A DNA stretch of 64,000 bases from Gordonia crocea (GCF_009932435.1 NZ_BJOU01000002.1:186001-250000); one strand, 5' to 3'. Shown: positions 37,131-46,033, numbered from the stretch's first letter. Made by a program: numbers and translations. The notes: generated by a model from the sequence alone, not told the origin.

Positions 37131-37595
37131 ATGCGGGATCTGATTGCCGTCGGGGACCTCGCACCGGACTTCACCCTGCCCGACCAGAACAACCGTCGGG
37201 TGAACCTCGCCGCTCTCGCGGCCGACCGGCAGGTACTGCTGGTCTTTTTCCCGCTCGCCTTCACCGGGAACTGCGAAGGAGAGTTGGCGCTGATCCGAGA
37301 CCGGGAGCCGGAGTTCGACAACGAGTCGCTGACGACGGTGGCGCTGTCGGTCGGACCCCCGCCGACGCACAAGGTCTGGTCGAGTGCCCAGGGCTTCCTG
37401 TTTCCCCTGTTGAGTGATTTCTGGCCGCACGGGGCCGTCGCACAGCAGTACGGGGTGTTCAGCGAGCAGCACGGCTACCCGCTGCGCGGCACCGTCCTGG
37501 TCGACCGGGACCGCCGCGTGCGGTTCTCCGACGTCGCCGAACCGGGCGCGCCGCGCGACGAGACGGTGTGGGAGCGCGCGCTGAGTCTGGCCTGA
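37131..37595 (+). CDS. ahpE: Peroxiredoxin AhpE
   Basis: A 154-residue thioredoxin-fold peroxidase that reduces peroxides and peroxynitrite in the cytoplasm. The peroxidatic cysteine is Cys48 in PLAFTGNCEGEL (PxxxTxxC motif). There is no resolving cysteine, consistent with the one-Cys AhpE subgroup, which uses mycothiol or mycoredoxin in this lineage. ATG 37131 follows the DUF3052 stop by one base. A tRNA-Val gene lies downstream, as in mycobacteria. Confidence 0.92.
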   Translation: MRDLIAVGDLAPDFTLPDQNNRRVNLAALAADRQVLLVFFPLAFTGNCEGELALIRDREPEFDNESLTTVALSVGPPPTHKVWSSAQGFLFPLLSDFWPHGAVAQQYGVFSEQHGYPLRGTVLVDRDRRVRFSDVAEPGAPRDETVWERALSLA

Positions 37596-37667
37596 CCGCT
37601 CTCGTTTGAACCCGTGGCGCCGGGCGCGCTAGATTTGCGGGGTTCCACCGCGGGTCGCGGGGGATAG

Positions 37668-37739
37668 GCGCGTATAGCTCAGCGGTAGAGCTCTGGTCTT
37701 ACACACCAGCGGTCAGGGGTTCGAATCCCTTTGCGCGCA
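37668..37739 (+). tRNA. tRNA-Val (TAC)
   Basis: A complete cloverleaf: acceptor GCGCGTA/TGCGCGC with one wobble, D-arm AGCTCAGCGGTAGAGCT, anticodon stem CTGGT/ACCAG around CTTACAC (anticodon TAC), T-loop GTTCGAA and discriminator A. CCA is not encoded. Confidence 0.96.
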
Positions 37740-37778
37740 CCGTCAAACCACGCGCCGGTCAGCTTGGCATCGTGATGT

Positions 37779-38366
37779 TCAGGCCTGCGAGTGTTCGAGC
37801 ATGATCTGCTTGCCGGCGTCGCGAAGCAGCGCACTGAGGTCCGAGCGGGGTACGTCGCGGTGATCTAGCCAATCAAGCGTCGCTCCTTCGATGAAGCCCA
37901 GGAACCCGCTGAGTTGTATCCGGATCGCTGGAGTCACGGGCGCATCCCTCCCGGCGAGATGCATGATGAGCTCGCTGAATCGCGTCCGCCATTGATTGAT
38001 GAAGGCTTGCACCTGTGGATCGTTGCCCAGGCCGCCGCCCATGACCGTGCGGTAAGCCTCCTCGGAGTTCTCCGCGAAGTCCAGGTACGTGTCCAGCAAG
38101 CGGGCGACGACGTCGTCCCTCCCCAGACCCTTCGCGGCATCCGCGGTGATCAACATCTGGCTGCCCCAAGATTCGATGACCGCCAGATAGCAGTCGCGCT
38201 TGGAGCCGAAGTAGTAGTACAGGCTCGGCCGCGACATGCCCGCGTCAGCTGCGATCGCGTCCAACGAGACCTGGTCATACGGCTCGTGGGCGAATCTCTG
38301 TGCCGCCGCCTCAAGCAGCTCCTGTCGCTGGGCCTCACCACGTTTGTTTCGCCGCGCTTGCGCCAT
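37779..38366 (-). CDS. TetR-family regulator beside the decayed lipase
   Basis: A 195-residue repressor. The helix-turn-helix is at residues 14-60 (RQELLEAAAQRFAHEPYDQVS, then IAADAGMSRPSLYYYFGSKRD). The C-terminal domain is helical, with an ERGF-like stretch FLGFIEGATLDWLDH. It is divergent from the lipase remnant, and the gap holds two near-identical TGAC..GTCA palindromes, which makes an autoregulatory, lipase-controlling role likely before the lipase decayed. Confidence 0.9.
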   Translation of the reverse strand: MAQARRNKRGEAQRQELLEAAAQRFAHEPYDQVSLDAIAADAGMSRPSLYYYFGSKRDCYLAVIESWGSQMLITADAAKGLGRDDVVARLLDTYLDFAENSEEAYRTVMGGGLGNDPQVQAFINQWRTRFSELIMHLAGRDAPVTPAIRIQLSGFLGFIEGATLDWLDHRDVPRSDLSALLRDAGKQIMLEHSQA

Positions 38367-38381
38367 CGCCCCTCCGAAGGT

Positions 38382-38430
38382 TGACAGATTGTCAGATCAT
38401 CGTACGTGCTCAAAACGTGACTAATTGTCA
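38382..38430. promoter_or_regulatory. Paired 13-bp operators for the TetR regulator
   Basis: TGACAGATTGTCA (38382-38394) and TGACTAATTGTCA (38418-38430) share the form TGAC-N5-GTCA and are identical at 11 of 13 positions. Centres are 36 bases apart. They lie between the divergent TetR start and the lipase start, the usual location of autorepressor sites. Confidence 0.7.
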
Positions 38431-38517
38431 AGAAGTGGGAGTCGCCCACCGGGCGGTACCCGGGCTCGCAGTTCCACGCCCTCGATTGATCCAAGAACTA
38501 GCGGAAGGACCCGGTCC

Positions 38518-39482
38518 ATGCGTGCACGCATAGTGACAATCATCTTCGCGACGATGCTGTTCGTGCCGGCAGCACTCGCCCATGCCGCACCTGCCGCAGC
38601 GACTCTCCCCGTGTCGTACAGCGCAGCGCCCGCATATGCTTCATGGCTCGCCGCCCCGGACGCGGTGCCGCCCGGTGCGAACGACTGGTCATGCAAACCG
38701 TCGAAGGCTCATCGGCGACCGGTGATACTGGTACACGGGACCATTTCCCCGCGCGGTCTGGCTTGGAACACCTTGTCACCGCTGCTGAAGAACGACGGGT
38801 ACTGCGTATACGCCCTCAACTACGGCGCGCCCGTCGGTTCGATCTTCAAGGGCACCGGACCGGTGGAAGTCTCGGCGATGAAGCAGTTCGGCCCCTTCCT
38901 CAACCGGGTGCTTCGGGCGACCGGCACCCGGCGGGTTGACATCGTCGGTCAGTCTCAAGGTGGGGCAATGCCGCTATTGGATGCGTTACGGCGACTCCGT
39001 GTGGCCCGACGGAACACCCAAAGTCGGCGCCTTTGTCGGCCTCAACCCCGGCACGCACGGCACGACGATGTTCGGCACCAGCGCGCTCATCGAGCACGTC
39101 CCGCCCAAGGCGGACCCGCTGAGGTTTGCGTGCCGTGCCTGCCAGCAGTTCTACCCACACTCGGAGTCCATGCGGCGCCTGAACAGCGCGACGCACTATC
39201 CGGGCGAGCGGTTCGCCGGCGAAATCCAGCGCGGGGTCGAATACACCATGATCGCCAGCAGGTATGACGAAGTGGTCACCCCCCTCCCCGTCTCAGTTCC
39301 TTCGGCACCCGGGGGTACGCAACATCGTCCTGCAGAACGGGTGCCCAATCGATCTGTCTGATCACCTCTCCGGACTCTTCGATCCTCGCGCCCTCGACTT
39401 GATCCGGAAAGCGCTCGATCCGGCCCGCCCGAGGACACCGCGGTGTGTCCCGGTTCTCCCGTTCGCCGCTGTGCTGCCGTGA
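38518..39482 (+). pseudogene. Secreted triacylglycerol-lipase-like gene with two frameshifts
   Basis: An alpha/beta-hydrolase lipase broken in three frames. From ATG 38518 (GGAAGGA upstream) the protein has a signal peptide (MRARIVTIIFATMLFVPAAL), PVILVHGTISPRG and the nucleophile elbow VDIVGQSQGGAMP. Near 38971 the frame changes; the next frame reads RYWMRYGDS...NPGTHGTTMFG and QRGVEYTMIASRYDEVVTP. Near 39282, at a run of C, it changes again to SQFLRHPGVRNIVLQNGCPIDLSDHL...FDPRALDLI, ending at 39482. Joined, the three pieces cover a whole Streptomyces-like lipase. Two independent shifts and a neighbouring gene scrap favour decay over sequencing error, but raw reads would settle it. Confidence 0.82.
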
Positions 39483-39505
39483 CGCGCCACCGTTCGCGAA
39501 ACCGC

Positions 39506-39619
39506 ATCACGGACATCGACGCGGCGGTGTCCGCCGCGCGAGCCGCACTCCCGGGATGGTCCGCGATGAGCCCTGATGATCGTGCAGACATTCTGGAACG
39601 ATTCGCCGCGGCGCTGGCA
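39506..39619 (+). pseudogene. Aldehyde dehydrogenase remnant
   Basis: A 38-residue scrap in one frame (ITDIDAAVSAARAALPGWSA, then MSPDDRADILERFAAALA) matches the N-terminal helix region of aldehyde dehydrogenases, where a VxxAVxAARxA and S..RA.IL.RFA..L pattern is standard. Nothing before or after it in this frame continues the family. It marks an old deletion between the lipase remnant and the esterase gene. Confidence 0.55.
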
Positions 39620-39699
39620 CATCTTTGCCGACCTCCGGCCGGGGTACGCCCACTGTGTTCGACAGAGATTCACGGGGCGTACCGATTCGGGCACGCTAC

Positions 39700-40659
39700 T
39701 CAGCTCCCGTACAGCCCGGGGCGTTGGAGGGCGAAGAATTGCCAGATCAGGGCGGCGGCGTTGATCCGGTTCGACGGCCGCCACCCGGCGTCGGTGGATC
39801 CCGGCCAGCGATGGGTCCCGCCGTCGATCCGCACGTGGCTGATCATGATGCCCAGCGGGCGGCACAGGTACCAGTCGGTGCGCACGGTCTCCGCGGCGAT
39901 TCGGCGCTGCACCGGCGGTTGACAGCCCGCCTGGCGGACCCAACCGCCGACCTCCTGGGGGATGGCCGGCAGCGGATAGCCGAACTTGCGGGTTCCGTCG
40001 TAGGGGACGATCGGGTCGGCGGTGCCGTGGAATTCGATGCGCGAGACCGGCGGCGCGTGCTCGCAACCGCGCTGCCCCTGCGGGTAGAAGGCGGCGGAGA
40101 CCATCGCCACCGCGGCGAACTGGCCCGGCAACCGGCAGGCGAGGAGGTTGGCCAGGCCGCCGCCGTTGGACCGCCCGACGGCGAAGACGCGCGAGTTGTC
40201 GACACACGCCTGGGCGCGCACGATGCGCAGAATCGCGCGGGTGAACGCGACATCGTCGGCCTTGGCGTTGGCGTAAGGCGCGGACTGCCACGATCGGGGG
40301 CCCTCCGGGCTGCGGAGGCCCTCGGGGTACACCGCGATCGCCGGCAATCGGGAGATCTGGGTGTAGCGCTCGAACATGGCGGCACGCTCGCCGCGGCCGT
40401 GGAAGGCGAGGATCAGCGGGGTGGCCCGGTTCTTGCTGTACCCGGCGGGGAGGTGGACCCGGAAATGTCGTTCGACGCCGTTGACGGTCACCGTGCGGGC
40501 CACCGACGTGCTCGCGGACAGATTGGCCGAACCGCTGCACCCGGCGGCGGTTTCGGCTTCGACCCGAGGGGCGGCCAGCATGCATTGCGCAGCGCTGCCG
40601 CCAAGGAGGCCCGCGGCGGCGAGGACTCCGGCAGATAGCGCAAGACGACGAGAAAGCAC
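39700..40659 (-). CDS. Secreted polyhydroxybutyrate-depolymerase-like esterase
   Basis: A 319-residue secreted alpha/beta hydrolase of the esterase family that includes PHB depolymerases and mycobacterial LpqC-like proteins. GTG 40659 (MLSRRLALSAGVLAAAGLLG) gives a signal peptide; an ATG at 40698 would lengthen it by 13 residues. The catalytic elbow is VGRSNGGGLAN, with FHGTADPIVPYDG and DGGTHRWPG carrying the probable Asp and His. Several cysteines in the mature part suggest disulfides. It is divergent from the glycosyl-hydrolase gene. Confidence 0.85.
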   Translation of the reverse strand: MLSRRLALSAGVLAAAGLLGGSAAQCMLAAPRVEAETAAGCSGSANLSASTSVARTVTVNGVERHFRVHLPAGYSKNRATPLILAFHGRGERAAMFERYTQISRLPAIAVYPEGLRSPEGPRSWQSAPYANAKADDVAFTRAILRIVRAQACVDNSRVFAVGRSNGGGLANLLACRLPGQFAAVAMVSAAFYPQGQRGCEHAPPVSRIEFHGTADPIVPYDGTRKFGYPLPAIPQEVGGWVRQAGCQPPVQRRIAAETVRTDWYLCRPLGIMISHVRIDGGTHRWPGSTDAGWRPSNRINAAALIWQFFALQRPGLYGS

Positions 40660-40719
40660 GACCAACAGAATAGGGTGGGCCGCGATGACGGCATCCACCG
40701 AGCCTCACCAGGAGGGCGA

Positions 40720-42015
40720 ATGAAGTTTCCGACACGGCTGGGCATCGCGACGCTCGGCGCCGCGATGCTGGCGATGACCGTGCCATCGGCGAGCCATGCC
40801 GCATCCCCGTTGCCGCAGGACTTCCTCTGGGGCGTCGCGTCGTCGGGATTCCAGTCGGAGGGATCGCCCGGTGGTCTGCCGGCGAGCAACTGGACCGTGC
40901 TGCAGCCCGGGCAGACGCCGATCGGCCGGTCCGTCGACTTCCGCCACCGCTACCGCTCGGACATCGCGCTGGCCCGGGGACTCGGCGCCAAGGTGTACCG
41001 CGTCGGGGTCGAATGGGCGCGGGTGCAGCCGTCGCCGCACCGCTTCGACGAGCGGGAGTGGGCCTACTACGACGACATGATCGGCGCGATCGTCGCCGCC
41101 GGGATGCGGCCGATGATCACCATCGACCACTGGGTCTACCCGCGGTGGATGAGCAAAGCCGGCAGCTGGGCCAACCCGGCGGCGGTGCGCTGGTGGCTGG
41201 CCTACGCGAACCAGGTGGTACACCGGTTCGCCAAGTACAACCCGCTGTGGGTGACGTTCAACGAGCCCATCATGAACGTCGCCCAACAGCTGATGCGCAA
41301 TGAACTGACACCGGCCTCGGCGCCGGTGATGGCCGACCGCATGGTCGAAGTCCACCGCCGGATCTACCGCGAGATCCACCGGGTCCAACCCAAGGCGATG
41401 GTGACGTCGAACTCCGCCTACATGCCCCTCGGCGCCGAAGGCGTCATCGACCCGTTCCTCACCGACCGCTTCATGGCGCATGCCGACTTCGTCGGCCTCG
41501 ACAACTACTACAGCTTCTCGCTCAGCAACCCGCTGGCGTCGGCCAACGGTCTCAGCGATGGGATGGCCGGGCTGCCGATCAACGCGGAGAGCATCTATTA
41601 CGCGCTCCGGTACAACGCGCGGCGCTACCCGGGCAAGCCGATCTACATCGTGGAGAGCGGCATGCCCACCGCCGACGGCAAGCCGCGCGCCGACGGTTAC
41701 CGTCGCGGCGACCACCTCGCCGACATCGTCTACTGGGTCCAGCGGGCGCGGGCCGACGGGATCCCGGTGTTCGGCTACAACTATTGGAGTCTGACCGACA
41801 ACTACGAGTGGGGCAGCTTCACGCCGCGCTTCGGCCTGTACACGGTCAACGTCCTGCGCGACCCCAGTCTGCGGCGCATCCCGACCGATGCGGTGCCGGT
41901 CTACCGGCGGATCATCGCCCGCAACGGCGTCGGTCCCCACTACCGGCCCACGCGCGCCCCCGAACCGTGCTCGGTCGTCGACGCGGCCGTGAGTTGCCTG
42001 GAACCGGTGCACTGA
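40720..42015 (+). CDS. Secreted glycoside hydrolase family 1-like protein
   Basis: A 431-residue GH1-type TIM-barrel with a signal peptide (MKFPTRLGIATLGAAMLAMT, cleavage near SHAAS). The acid/base is Glu182 in VTFNEPIM and the nucleophile is Glu312 in YIVESGMP, and FLWGVASSGFQSEG is the GH1 entry motif. Ribosome site GGAGGG precedes ATG 40720. Exported GH1 enzymes are uncommon, since most beta-glucosidases of this family are cytoplasmic. Natural substrate unknown. It overlaps the next gene by one base. Confidence 0.88.
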   Translation: MKFPTRLGIATLGAAMLAMTVPSASHAASPLPQDFLWGVASSGFQSEGSPGGLPASNWTVLQPGQTPIGRSVDFRHRYRSDIALARGLGAKVYRVGVEWARVQPSPHRFDEREWAYYDDMIGAIVAAGMRPMITIDHWVYPRWMSKAGSWANPAAVRWWLAYANQVVHRFAKYNPLWVTFNEPIMNVAQQLMRNELTPASAPVMADRMVEVHRRIYREIHRVQPKAMVTSNSAYMPLGAEGVIDPFLTDRFMAHADFVGLDNYYSFSLSNPLASANGLSDGMAGLPINAESIYYALRYNARRYPGKPIYIVESGMPTADGKPRADGYRRGDHLADIVYWVQRARADGIPVFGYNYWSLTDNYEWGSFTPRFGLYTVNVLRDPSLRRIPTDAVPVYRRIIARNGVGPHYRPTRAPEPCSVVDAAVSCLEPVH

Positions 42016-42827
42016 TGGCCGATCCCGCGGTCGATGCGGCAGCGGCCGTGGCCGCCCTTGCGCAGGAGTGGGCGGCGCTGCGCGAGCTGTTCGGCAGCCT
42101 CGACGACGCCCGGTTCGCTGCGGCGTCGGTCTTGCCGGGGTGGCGCAACGCCGACATCCTGGCCCATGTCATCGGTACCGAGAGCCTGCTCGCCGGGCGG
42201 CGGGTACCCGAGTACGACGTTGCGGGTCGGGCCCACGTCCACAACCCGATCGGTGAGTTGAACGAGAAGTGGATCGCGCAGTTCGCGTCCCAGGATCGCG
42301 TCGGGCTCCTCGCCGAGTTCGACGCGGTCATCGCCGAGCGATCGGCGGCGCTCGCCACCATGACAGACGCCGACCTCGCGGCCGAAACTATGACTCCGGC
42401 CGGTCCGGACACCTACGGGCGGTTCATGCGGATCCGGGTATTCGACTGCTGGATCCATGAGCTCGACGTCCGCGACGGTCTGGGGCTCGCCCCGCCCACG
42501 ACGGCGGGTCCGGCCACGGTCGCCGTCGACGAGGCGTCGGCATCGCTGCCCTACGTGATGGCCAAACGGGCCGGCGTCCCGGCCGGGACGACCGTGCTCG
42601 TCGAGCTCACCGGCCTGGTCTCCCGGTCGATCGCCGTGTCGGTCGCGGAGCGGGCCCGGCTGGTCCCCGCCGACCAGGCCGAGCCCGACGTGGCGCTCAC
42701 CGTCGACACCGCGCAATTCTTCCGGCTCATCGGCGGGCGACGCGACGCCGATCCGTCGGCGGTGGCGATCGCCGGTGACGACGCCCTGGGGCGCCAGATC
42801 GCCGACCACCTCGCCTACACGATCTGA
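42015..42827 (+). CDS. Mycothiol-dependent maleylpyruvate isomerase-family protein
   Basis: A 270-residue protein. The N-terminal MDMPI/DinB-like four-helix bundle has the metal-ligand pattern LPGWRNADILAHVIGTE (residues 41-57) and MRIRVFDCWIHELDVRDG (about 138-155). The C-terminal 90 residues resemble the SCP2-like domain (VELTGLVSRSIAVSVAERARL). Mycothiol-dependent isomerase or detoxification functions are typical for the family; the substrate is not evident. Its ATG overlaps the GH1 stop (TGATG) and its 3' end overlaps the spermidine-synthase-like gene by 13 bases. Confidence 0.85.
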   Translation: MADPAVDAAAAVAALAQEWAALRELFGSLDDARFAAASVLPGWRNADILAHVIGTESLLAGRRVPEYDVAGRAHVHNPIGELNEKWIAQFASQDRVGLLAEFDAVIAERSAALATMTDADLAAETMTPAGPDTYGRFMRIRVFDCWIHELDVRDGLGLAPPTTAGPATVAVDEASASLPYVMAKRAGVPAGTTVLVELTGLVSRSIAVSVAERARLVPADQAEPDVALTVDTAQFFRLIGGRRDADPSAVAIAGDDALGRQIADHLAYTI

Positions 42828-43642
42828 TCGGGTGACCGGCCGTCCCGCAGGGGAGTCGCCGCACCGGCGAAGCCCGCGGCGCGCTGCCCGTCGAGGATCT
42901 GCGCCGGCAGCGGGTCGGACAGCAGTGCGCGCGTCAGCGATGCGGTCGCGGCCAGCGGGGAGCGGGACGCGGCGACCACCACATTGCCGGTGCGCCGGCC
43001 CTTGAGCATGGCGGCGTCGGCGATCACGGCGACATGCGGAAAGACCGAGGCGATGGTCGCCACCTCGGTACGGGCCAGGTGCAGCCGCCGGTCGTCGGCG
43101 CTGTTGACGAGGTAGAGACCGCCGTCGTCGAGGAGTGCCGCCACGGCTTCGGTGAACTCGACGGTGGTCAGATGCGCCGGTGCGCGTTCGTCGCGGAAGG
43201 CGTCGCGGATGACGATGTCGCGCGTGCCCGGCGTCAACGACTCGACGACGTCGCGGGCGTCGCCGACGCGGATGCGCAGCGCCGGCGCGCGCGGCAGGTC
43301 GAACCACTCGCGCGCGTACGCCGCCAGCGCGGCGTCGATCTCCACCGCCACCTGGCGGGCGCCCGGGAACCGGTGGTCGAGGTAGCGCGGCAGGGCGCAG
43401 GCGGCCGCCCCCAGGTGCAGGACGCGCGGCGGGCGCGCGGCGGCGCCGTAGCGCTCTTCGATGACCAAGGCCATCTGCCGCATGTATTCGAAATCCAGCC
43501 GTGCCGGGTCGTCGGGGTCGATGTGGCTGCTCTCGGCGCCGTTGATGCGGACCAGCCAGCCGCCGTCGGAGGGGCTGAGCTCGGCGGTTCCGGTGTCGAT
43601 GGGGTAGCGGCCCGGGGCGGGGCCGGTGTTGCGCGGTGCCAC
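42815..43642 (-). CDS. Spermidine-synthase-like methyltransferase-fold protein
   Basis: A 275-residue cytoplasmic protein of the polyamine-synthase fold. The AdoMet-fold motif is VLHLGAAACALPRYLDHRF (residues about 71-89), followed by VAVEIDAALAAYAREWFDLP and RIRVGDARDVVESL. The usual spermidine-synthase gate-keeping Asp is replaced: the aligned segment is IRDAFRDERAPAHLTT, so true aminopropyl transfer is doubtful and a methyltransferase or other role is possible. Similar proteins are annotated spermidine synthase in related genomes. GTG 43642 is the start. Confidence 0.75.
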   Translation of the reverse strand: MAPRNTGPAPGRYPIDTGTAELSPSDGGWLVRINGAESSHIDPDDPARLDFEYMRQMALVIEERYGAAARPPRVLHLGAAACALPRYLDHRFPGARQVAVEIDAALAAYAREWFDLPRAPALRIRVGDARDVVESLTPGTRDIVIRDAFRDERAPAHLTTVEFTEAVAALLDDGGLYLVNSADDRRLHLARTEVATIASVFPHVAVIADAAMLKGRRTGNVVVAASRSPLAATASLTRALLSDPLPAQILDGQRAAGFAGAATPLRDGRSPDQIV

Positions 43643-43692
43643 CCGGCCCAGTCTATGGGGGCGCGCCGCCGCGGCACCGATACGATCGCCGC

Positions 43693-44610
43693 GTGGACAA
43701 CACCGCAGCCGGGATTCTCGTCGGGGCGTTGATCGATGGTGCCGTCGCCGATCCGCGGTCCTGGCATCCGGTGGCCGGATTCGGCACGGCGGCGTCGGCC
43801 CTCGAACGGCGCGTGTACGCGCCGTCGCGCTTGCGCGGCACCGCTTTTGCCGCGTTGTGCGTCGGGGCCGCGGCCGGGGCGGGAGTGGTGCTCGGGCGGT
43901 TCGGTGTGCTCGGCACGGCCGCTGCGACGTGGATCGCGCTGGGCGGCACATCGTTGACGGCGGTGGGCGAGGCGATGGCCGACGCGCTGGAGTCCGGCGA
44001 CGTCGAGGCGGCCCGCGCCTTGGTCCCGAGTTTGTGCGGCCGTGACCCGGATGCGCTCGACGAGGCCGGCATCTGCCGGGCGGCAGTGGAGTCGATCGCG
44101 GAGAACACCTCCGATGCCGCCGTGGCGCCGCTGCTGGCGGCAGCGGTCGGCGGTGCGCCCGGGGTGTTGGCGTACCGCGCAATCAACACCCTCGACGCAA
44201 TGGTCGGCTATCGGACCGAGCGGTATCGCGAGTTCGGTTGGGCCAGTGCGCGACTCGACGACGCGGCGAATTATCTCCCGGCCCGGCTGACGGGTGTCCT
44301 CGTCGCGGTGTGCGGCGGTGGACGGCCGGCGGTCCGGGCCTGGCGCAACGACGCCGACCGGCATCCGAGTCCAAACGCCGGGGTGGCCGAGGCGTCCTTC
44401 GCCGGGGCGCTGGGGGTGCGTCTGGGCGGGGAAACCGCCTACCGGGGCTACGTCGAACAGCGCCCGGTACTCGGCGAGGGCGCGGACCCGGGGGTGGCGG
44501 ATCTGCGTGCCGCCGTACGCCTGTCGCGGCGGGTGCAGATCGCTGCGACGGTGACCGCGGCCGTGCTCGCTTTCAGCCGCGGCCGTAGCGGTCGGCGAGC
44601 TTGCGCTTGA
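43693..44610 (+). CDS. cobD: Adenosylcobinamide-phosphate synthase
   Basis: A 305-residue integral-membrane enzyme that attaches the aminopropanol phosphate side chain in cobalamin synthesis. CobD/CbiB signatures are DPRSWHPVAGFGTAASALER, RAINTLDAMVGYRTERYREFG and DDAANYLPARLTGVLV, plus HPSPNAGVAEASFAGALGVRLGG. GTG 43693 is the start. Its last 38 bases overlap the SURF1 gene antisense. cobC lies 1.4 kb downstream on the same strand, but SURF1 and ptpA lie between, oriented oppositely. Confidence 0.92.
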   Translation: MDNTAAGILVGALIDGAVADPRSWHPVAGFGTAASALERRVYAPSRLRGTAFAALCVGAAAGAGVVLGRFGVLGTAAATWIALGGTSLTAVGEAMADALESGDVEAARALVPSLCGRDPDALDEAGICRAAVESIAENTSDAAVAPLLAAAVGGAPGVLAYRAINTLDAMVGYRTERYREFGWASARLDDAANYLPARLTGVLVAVCGGGRPAVRAWRNDADRHPSPNAGVAEASFAGALGVRLGGETAYRGYVEQRPVLGEGADPGVADLRAAVRLSRRVQIAATVTAAVLAFSRGRSGRRACA

Positions 44611-45487
44611 CCTCGTCGTCGGTGACGCTCGGCGCCTCGCCGATCTGCTGCCGCTGAGTCGACCCGGTGGTGAACCCGGCGTCGCGCAGCCGGTCCTTGG
44701 TGGTAGGTGCGGCGGTCTCGACGACCGCCTCGGCCTCGGCGTCGGCGGCGCGCTGGCGGCGGCGCTGCCGGATCTCGGTGAAGAGGAAGTACGCCACGCC
44801 GAGGGGGGCCATGATTCCGAACGCGAGCCACTGCAGGCCGTAGGAGAGGTACGGCCCGGACTCGAGCTGGGGCAACTCGATTGCGGTGAGCGAGCCAGGT
44901 TGGCCGGCGGAGAGCTGCAGGTAGAAGGGTGCCAGCGGCACCCCCAACACGCGGCCGGCCTCGACGGGGTCGATCGACAGGGCGGCCATTGCGCCGTCCG
45001 CGGGGCCGACGCCGCGTCCCGGACTCGTGCCCTCGCTGGCCCGGATCCGCGCCGTGATCTGCACCGTTCCCGTCGGCGGGGGTGCGACGTCGGGGATGGC
45101 CGCCGCCTTGGCCGGTCGCACGTAGCCGCGGTTGACCAGGAAGGTACCGTTCTCGGTCTCAAAGGGGGTGAGCACCTGGACGGCGGGCTGGCCGTCCACG
45201 CTGCGCAGGCGCAGGAGTACCTGTTTGTCGGGGCGGTAGTGGCCCGACACCGACACCTCGCGCCACTCGGTCCGCGGATCGAACACTCCGGGATCGCGAA
45301 CCACGTCGAGCAGCGGGGCCGGCGGCGTCGCGGCAGCCACGCGGATCAGGTCGTTGCGGTGGGAGGTGGTCGTGTTCTTCCCCAACTGCCAGGGGGCGAG
45401 CACCGAGAAGCAGAGCGCGGCGAACGCCGCGACCGCGATGCCGAGGGCGATCCAGCCGGGTCGCAACAAGAGGCGCAACACCGACAT
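44573..45487 (-). CDS. SURF1-family cytochrome oxidase assembly protein
   Basis: A 304-residue inner-membrane protein with two transmembrane helices: residues 12-33 (WIALGIAVAAFAALCFSVLAPW) and about 215-237 (SYGLQWLAFGIMAPLGVAYF). The periplasmic loop carries WREVSVSGHYRPDKQVLLR and FLVNRGYVRPA, SURF1 hallmarks. The cytoplasmic tail is basic and charged. It helps assemble the aa3-type oxidase. Start ATG 45487 lies 2 bases after the ptpA stop, so it forms an operon with ptpA. Its 3' end overlaps cobD. Confidence 0.88.
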   Translation of the reverse strand: MSVLRLLLRPGWIALGIAVAAFAALCFSVLAPWQLGKNTTTSHRNDLIRVAAATPPAPLLDVVRDPGVFDPRTEWREVSVSGHYRPDKQVLLRLRSVDGQPAVQVLTPFETENGTFLVNRGYVRPAKAAAIPDVAPPPTGTVQITARIRASEGTSPGRGVGPADGAMAALSIDPVEAGRVLGVPLAPFYLQLSAGQPGSLTAIELPQLESGPYLSYGLQWLAFGIMAPLGVAYFLFTEIRQRRRQRAADAEAEAVVETAAPTTKDRLRDAGFTTGSTQRQQIGEAPSVTDDEVKRKLADRYGRG

Positions 45488-45489
45488 CG

Positions 45490-45975
45490 TCAGCTCACGG
45501 CGGACTCGCGCAACTGCTGCCGGACCCAATCGAGGATTCCGGGAACAGCCGCCTCGATCAGCTCGCGGACCTGCGCGAAGTCGTCCTCGGTGCCGTAATA
45601 CGGATCGGGGACCTCGGCGTCGGCGCCGGCGGTCGGGTCGAAACTGCGGATCAGGCGGACCCGGTCGCCCAAGCGCTTGCGCTGGAGGGCGCGAGCGTGG
45701 TCGGCATCCATGGCCAGCAGGAGATCGGCCTCGAAGTGTTCGGGCCCCAACTGGGCGGCCACGTGTGCGTCGGAGTAGCCGTGGGCGAGCAGTTCCGCGC
45801 GGGCGCGGTTATCGGCCGGGTGGCCGACGTGCCAGCCGGTGGTGCCCGCGCTGACCACCTCGACGCGGTCGTCCAAACCGGCCTGCGCCAGCGCGTGCCG
45901 AAGGATGTTCTGTCCCATGGGGGACCGGCAGATGTTGCCGGTGCACACCACGCAGACGAGCAGATTCTCAGTCAT
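45490..45975 (-). CDS. ptpA: Low-molecular-weight protein tyrosine phosphatase
   Basis: A 161-residue phosphatase. The active-site loop is VCTGNICRSPMGQ (Cys11, Arg17 in CX5R) and the general acid Asp lies in PDPYYGTEDDF. The cytoplasmic form lacks a signal peptide. In M. tuberculosis the counterpart is exported into macrophages and acts on host proteins; that role need not hold here. The adjacent kinase gene ptkA (Rv2232) of M. tuberculosis is absent, and cobC lies divergently instead. Start ATG 45975. Confidence 0.93.
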   Translation of the reverse strand: MTENLLVCVVCTGNICRSPMGQNILRHALAQAGLDDRVEVVSAGTTGWHVGHPADNRARAELLAHGYSDAHVAAQLGPEHFEADLLLAMDADHARALQRKRLGDRVRLIRSFDPTAGADAEVPDPYYGTEDDFAQVRELIEAAVPGILDWVRQQLRESAVS

Positions 45976-46033
45976 GGCCCCTCTAGCCTACGGGTGGCGG
46001 AGACGGGTTGCAGGAGTCGGTACGCTCGCGGGC

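Noticed and set aside
38971..39290. Programmed frameshifting in the lipase
   Set aside because: No slippery heptamer with a downstream structure was evident and two shifts are needed; decay or sequencing error is simpler.
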